From: SFHK01 sp964554795
GTDB lineage: Bacteria; Bacillota; Clostridia; Christensenellales; Aristaeellaceae
Length of the DNA: 45,056 nt
Assembly: GCA_964554795.1 (NCBI GenBank)
Contig: CAZKQB010000023.1
Location: forward strand, 1-45,056
Direction: 5' to 3'
Part shown: positions 42,710-45,056 of the stretch, piece by piece
Position numbering within the stretch: position 1 is the first letter of the stretch
How the letters are laid out: each line of letters opens with the position of its first letter
Made by a program: the position numbers and the translations under genes
The notes under the pieces: model-generated
Seen by the model: only the letters and a program-made list of their open reading frames with translations
The model's database searches: none
Told to the model about the DNA's origin: nothing

Positions 42710-44251
42710 ATGAGTCCAATCATTGCGATTATCGTCGCACTGATTGCGTTGGCCGCAGGCGGATTTGGCGGGTATCTGTATCGGAAAAGCGTGATGGAAA
42801 AGAAAATCGGTCGCACGGAGGAGTTCGCAAAGAACCTTCTGGACGAGGCCACGCGCAAAGCCGAGGATAAAAAGAAGGAAGCCATACTCTCCGCAAAGGA
42901 AGAAATCATCAGCCTCAAGTCCGATCTGGACAAAGAGGTACGCGACCGCCGCAGCGAGGTCTCGCGGCTGGAGCGCAGGGTGAACCAGCGTGAAGAAGCG
43001 CTCGATAAGAAATATGACAATGTAGAAGCCCGGGAAGAGGCTCTCAATCAAAAGTACAAGGAAGCGGAGCGCCTCGAAAACGAAGCGCAGGCGCTTCACG
43101 ACCGGCAGCAGGGCGAGCTGGAGCGAATCTCCAACATGACCATGGAGGAAGCCCGGCAGATCCTCATGAACCGTATCCAGAAGGATGCCTTCCACGACGC
43201 CGCCGTCATGGTGCGCGACATTGAGTCCCGCGCCAAGGAGGAGGCAGAAAAGAAGGCCCGCAACATCATCTCCCTCGCCATTCAGAAGTGCGCCGCCGAC
43301 CACGTGGCGGAGACCACCGTGTCCGTTGTCGCGCTGCCGAACGACGACATGAAGGGCCGTATCATCGGCCGCGAGGGACGCAACATCCGCACGCTCGAAA
43401 CGGCAACCGGCGTCGACCTGATCATCGACGACACGCCCGAGGCCGTCATCATCTCCGGCTTCGATCCCGTTCGCAGGGAAATCGCCCGCATCGCCCTTGA
43501 AAAGCTGATCATGGACGGCCGCATTCATCCTGCCCGCATCGAGGAAATGGTGGAAAAGGCCAAACGCGAGGTGGAAACCCAGATTCGCGAGGCCGGCGAG
43601 GCCGCCGTGTTCGATACGAACCAGCATTCCATTCACCACGAGCTCGTACGCCTTCTGGGCCGCATGAAGTATCGCACCAGCTACGGCCAGAACGTGCTGA
43701 AGCATTCCATCGAGGTGTCCAATCTTGCGGGCGTAATGGCCGCAGAGCTGGGCGCGGACGTTCAGCTTGCCAAGCGCGGCGGCCTTCTGCACGACATCGG
43801 CAAGGCCATCGACCACGAGGTCGAGGGCACGCACGTAACCATCGGTGCAGAGCTGGCCAGAAAGTATCATGAATCCGAGGCCGTGGTCAACTGCATCATG
43901 GCGCACCACAACGACGTGGAGCCCCAGAGCGTGGAGGCCGTGCTGGTTCAGGCGGCCGACGCCATCTCCGCCGCCCGTCCGGGCGCCCGGCGCGAGTCGC
44001 TTGAGAACTACATCAAGCGCCTTGAAAAGCTGGAGGAAATCGCCAACTCGTTCGAGGGCGTTGAAAAGTCCTACGCCATTCAGTCCGGCCGTGAAGTTCG
44101 CATCATGGTCAAGCCTGATGACGTCAACGACGCCGGCACGCTGGTGCTTGCCAAGGAAATCTGCAAGCGTATCGAGGCCGAGATGGAGTACCCAGGACAG
44201 ATCAAGGTCAACGTCATCCGCGAAACCCGCGCCATCGAAATGGCAAAGTAA
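42710..44251 (+). CDS. rny: Ribonuclease Y
   Basis: Membrane-anchored endoribonuclease that initiates mRNA decay in Firmicutes. The 513-residue protein has the expected order: N-terminal membrane helix (IIAIIVALIALAAGGFGGYL), a long coiled coil (about residues 30-200), a KH domain with MKGRIIGREGRNIRTLE, and an HD domain with LLHDIGKAIDHEVEGTH and MAHHNDVEPQS. AAAGGGGAT precedes the ATG. A perfect terminator follows, so it is a single-gene unit. Confidence 0.97.
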   Translation: MSPIIAIIVALIALAAGGFGGYLYRKSVMEKKIGRTEEFAKNLLDEATRKAEDKKKEAILSAKEEIISLKSDLDKEVRDRRSEVSRLERRVNQREEALDKKYDNVEAREEALNQKYKEAERLENEAQALHDRQQGELERISNMTMEEARQILMNRIQKDAFHDAAVMVRDIESRAKEEAEKKARNIISLAIQKCAADHVAETTVSVVALPNDDMKGRIIGREGRNIRTLETATGVDLIIDDTPEAVIISGFDPVRREIARIALEKLIMDGRIHPARIEEMVEKAKREVETQIREAGEAAVFDTNQHSIHHELVRLLGRMKYRTSYGQNVLKHSIEVSNLAGVMAAELGADVQLAKRGGLLHDIGKAIDHEVEGTHVTIGAELARKYHESEAVVNCIMAHHNDVEPQSVEAVLVQAADAISAARPGARRESLENYIKRLEKLEEIANSFEGVEKSYAIQSGREVRIMVKPDDVNDAGTLVLAKEICKRIEAEMEYPGQIKVNVIRETRAIEMAK

Positions 44252-44262
44252 GACCCTATCAA

Positions 44263-44308
44263 CGCGCCCGCCGCAAGAACGTAAGCTTCCGCGGCGGGCG
44301 CGTTTTTT
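44263..44308 (+). terminator. Terminator of rny
   Basis: A 12-bp perfect stem (44263-44274 with 44291-44302) is followed by six T (44303-44308). Confidence 0.92.
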
Positions 44309-44626
44309 CGGATTCATCCGCCCTCCCATAAACGCCCTGCGCCGCTTCTCGGCAGACTCATTCTATTCGGGATTCGCCGGCTCATTTGCGTAAGCTCAAA
44401 CGCGCCGCACCGCTTTCCGTAGTAGCGTCGCCTTGCGTCACGCAAAACGCATCTCTTATCACTGCAATAATGGATACGCCGCCGTACGCGCGTCAGGCGA
44501 GTCTGCCCTCTATTTTAATGCCGGCTTGCTTGATGGCTACGCCGCTCGCACGGCTTCGTTTGGCGGCTCTGCCTTGTCCACCTTTCTCCTACTCCCGGCT
44601 ATTCCTGTTTTTCTCCATAATATACT
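44309..44626. other. Non-coding stretch
   Basis: No convincing gene, RNA or mobile element was seen between the rny terminator and the next hairpin. Short open frames here lack ribosome sites. Confidence 0.6.
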
Positions 44627-44663
44627 AAGCGAGTCGACCCTCTGTTTCGGTATCGACTCGCTT
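44627..44663. terminator. Hairpin downstream of the partial C-terminal gene
   Basis: An 11-bp perfect stem (AAGCGAGTCGA at 44627-44637 with 44653-44663) lies 43 bases past the stop at 44706 and is followed on the minus strand by an AT-rich TTAGTATATTAT. It is probably the terminator of that gene. Confidence 0.65.
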
Positions 44664-44705
44664 GATTTTGATTCCAGGCCTTGGATGCATGCATCCGCTG
44701 CCGGG

Positions 44706-45056
44706 CTATTTGCTGCTGTACTTACGCGACAGAATAGCCTTATAGGTCTTCTCGTCGATGTCTCCAAACGTGCCATTATCCTTGCGAATGGACTTGAGCT
44801 CATTGGCAACATTCGCATTGTAGAAATCCTGGAATGCCGCGACTGCCTCGAGGATTTCGTCCGTCAGCTCCGCGGAATCCGCCAGCGTTTCATCCAGCCA
44901 GCCGGTCTCCGCCAGTGCAGCGCAGAACTTCTTCACACTGCTCGCATTCTCCGTCCACGCCGTGTTATATGGCGTAGGCTCAGGCTTTGGCGTGTCCGCC
45001 GGCTTCGGGGTTTCCGCGGGCTCATCGGACGGCTCCGGCGCTTCCGTCGGGTCGTC
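44706..45056 (-). CDS. C-terminal part of a Pro/Glu-rich protein (cut by window edge)
   Basis: The frame runs off the right edge with no start. The visible 116 residues begin with a linker rich in Pro, Glu and Asp (DDPTEAPEPSDEPAETPKPA and more), typical between domains of secreted or membrane-anchored proteins. A helical domain follows (KKFCAALAETGWLDETLADS, ending AILSRKYSSK). Parts of the tail (FQDFYNAN, FGDIDEKTYKAIL) loosely resemble peptidoglycan-binding-like repeats, but I would not assign a family. Confidence 0.7.
   Translation of the reverse strand, partial: DDPTEAPEPSDEPAETPKPADTPKPEPTPYNTAWTENASSVKKFCAALAETGWLDETLADSAELTDEILEAVAAFQDFYNANVANELKSIRKDNGTFGDIDEKTYKAILSRKYSSK

Noticed and set aside
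44386..44628. 80-codon plus-strand open frame after rny
   Set aside because: No ribosome site or promoter, low-complexity content, and it ends against a hairpin.

Overview
The window looks like a contig from an uncultured, spore-forming Clostridia (Firmicutes) genome, probably a gut metagenome assembly. The support is an intact sporulation sigma-K gene, BspA-type leucine-rich repeat surface proteins, an ECF-type QueT transporter, RNase Y, class-II AsnRS, many glycan-active enzymes, and a 100-N scaffold gap at 3440-3539. Most genes are GC-rich with strong AGGAGG-type ribosome sites and TTGACN-17-TATAAT-type promoters. No tRNA, rRNA, insertion sequence or prophage was seen.

Layout. 1-3010: argS and manA, ending in a terminator. 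3144-8474 (minus strand): a gapped BspA-like LRR protein, an unrecognised secreted protein, a small membrane protein, an M50-like membrane protease and a spermidine-synthase-fold methyltransferase. 8640-20402 (plus): GH105 unsaturated glucuronyl hydrolase, surE, ybaB-recR, asnS, a queT gene behind a probable preQ1-type leader, sigK, a VanX-type dipeptidase, an esterase, dapF and a GH38 alpha-mannosidase.

20492-25652 is the accessory centrepiece: a complete type II-C CRISPR-Cas locus. It holds a six-repeat, five-spacer array on the plus strand, and on the minus strand a tracrRNA gene, cas9 (1103 aa), cas1 and cas2. Each repeat ends in an extended -10 box (TGGTATAAT), so each spacer probably has its own promoter, as known for Neisseria and Campylobacter II-C arrays. 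The tracrRNA anti-repeat lies directly upstream of cas9 under a TTGACT-16-TATAAT promoter and can pair with the repeat over 21 plus 6 bases. The cas genes look less GC-rich than their neighbours, which suggests horizontal acquisition.

25759-44251: a membrane protein with a TTG start; a promoter-to-terminator operon of GlcNAc-kinase-like, SIS, ceramidase-like and M20 amidohydrolase genes (26727-31091); a DUF697-like membrane protein; and an overlapping minus-strand operon of UshA-like nucleotidase, methyltransferase and BNR sialidase-like genes. A consensus promoter far upstream (36326-36354) points toward this operon through a seven-copy two-type tandem repeat. Then come a DUF378 protein, a BceAB-like ABC transporter, a GH106-like glycosidase and RNase Y. 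44706-45056 is the C-terminal part of a Pro/Glu-rich protein cut by the window edge.

Taken together this is a carbohydrate-degrading lifestyle (mannosidase, rhamnosidase-like, glucuronyl hydrolase, sialidase-like, amino-sugar kinase) on an ordinary housekeeping backbone, with one transferred defence island and several structured non-coding leaders.
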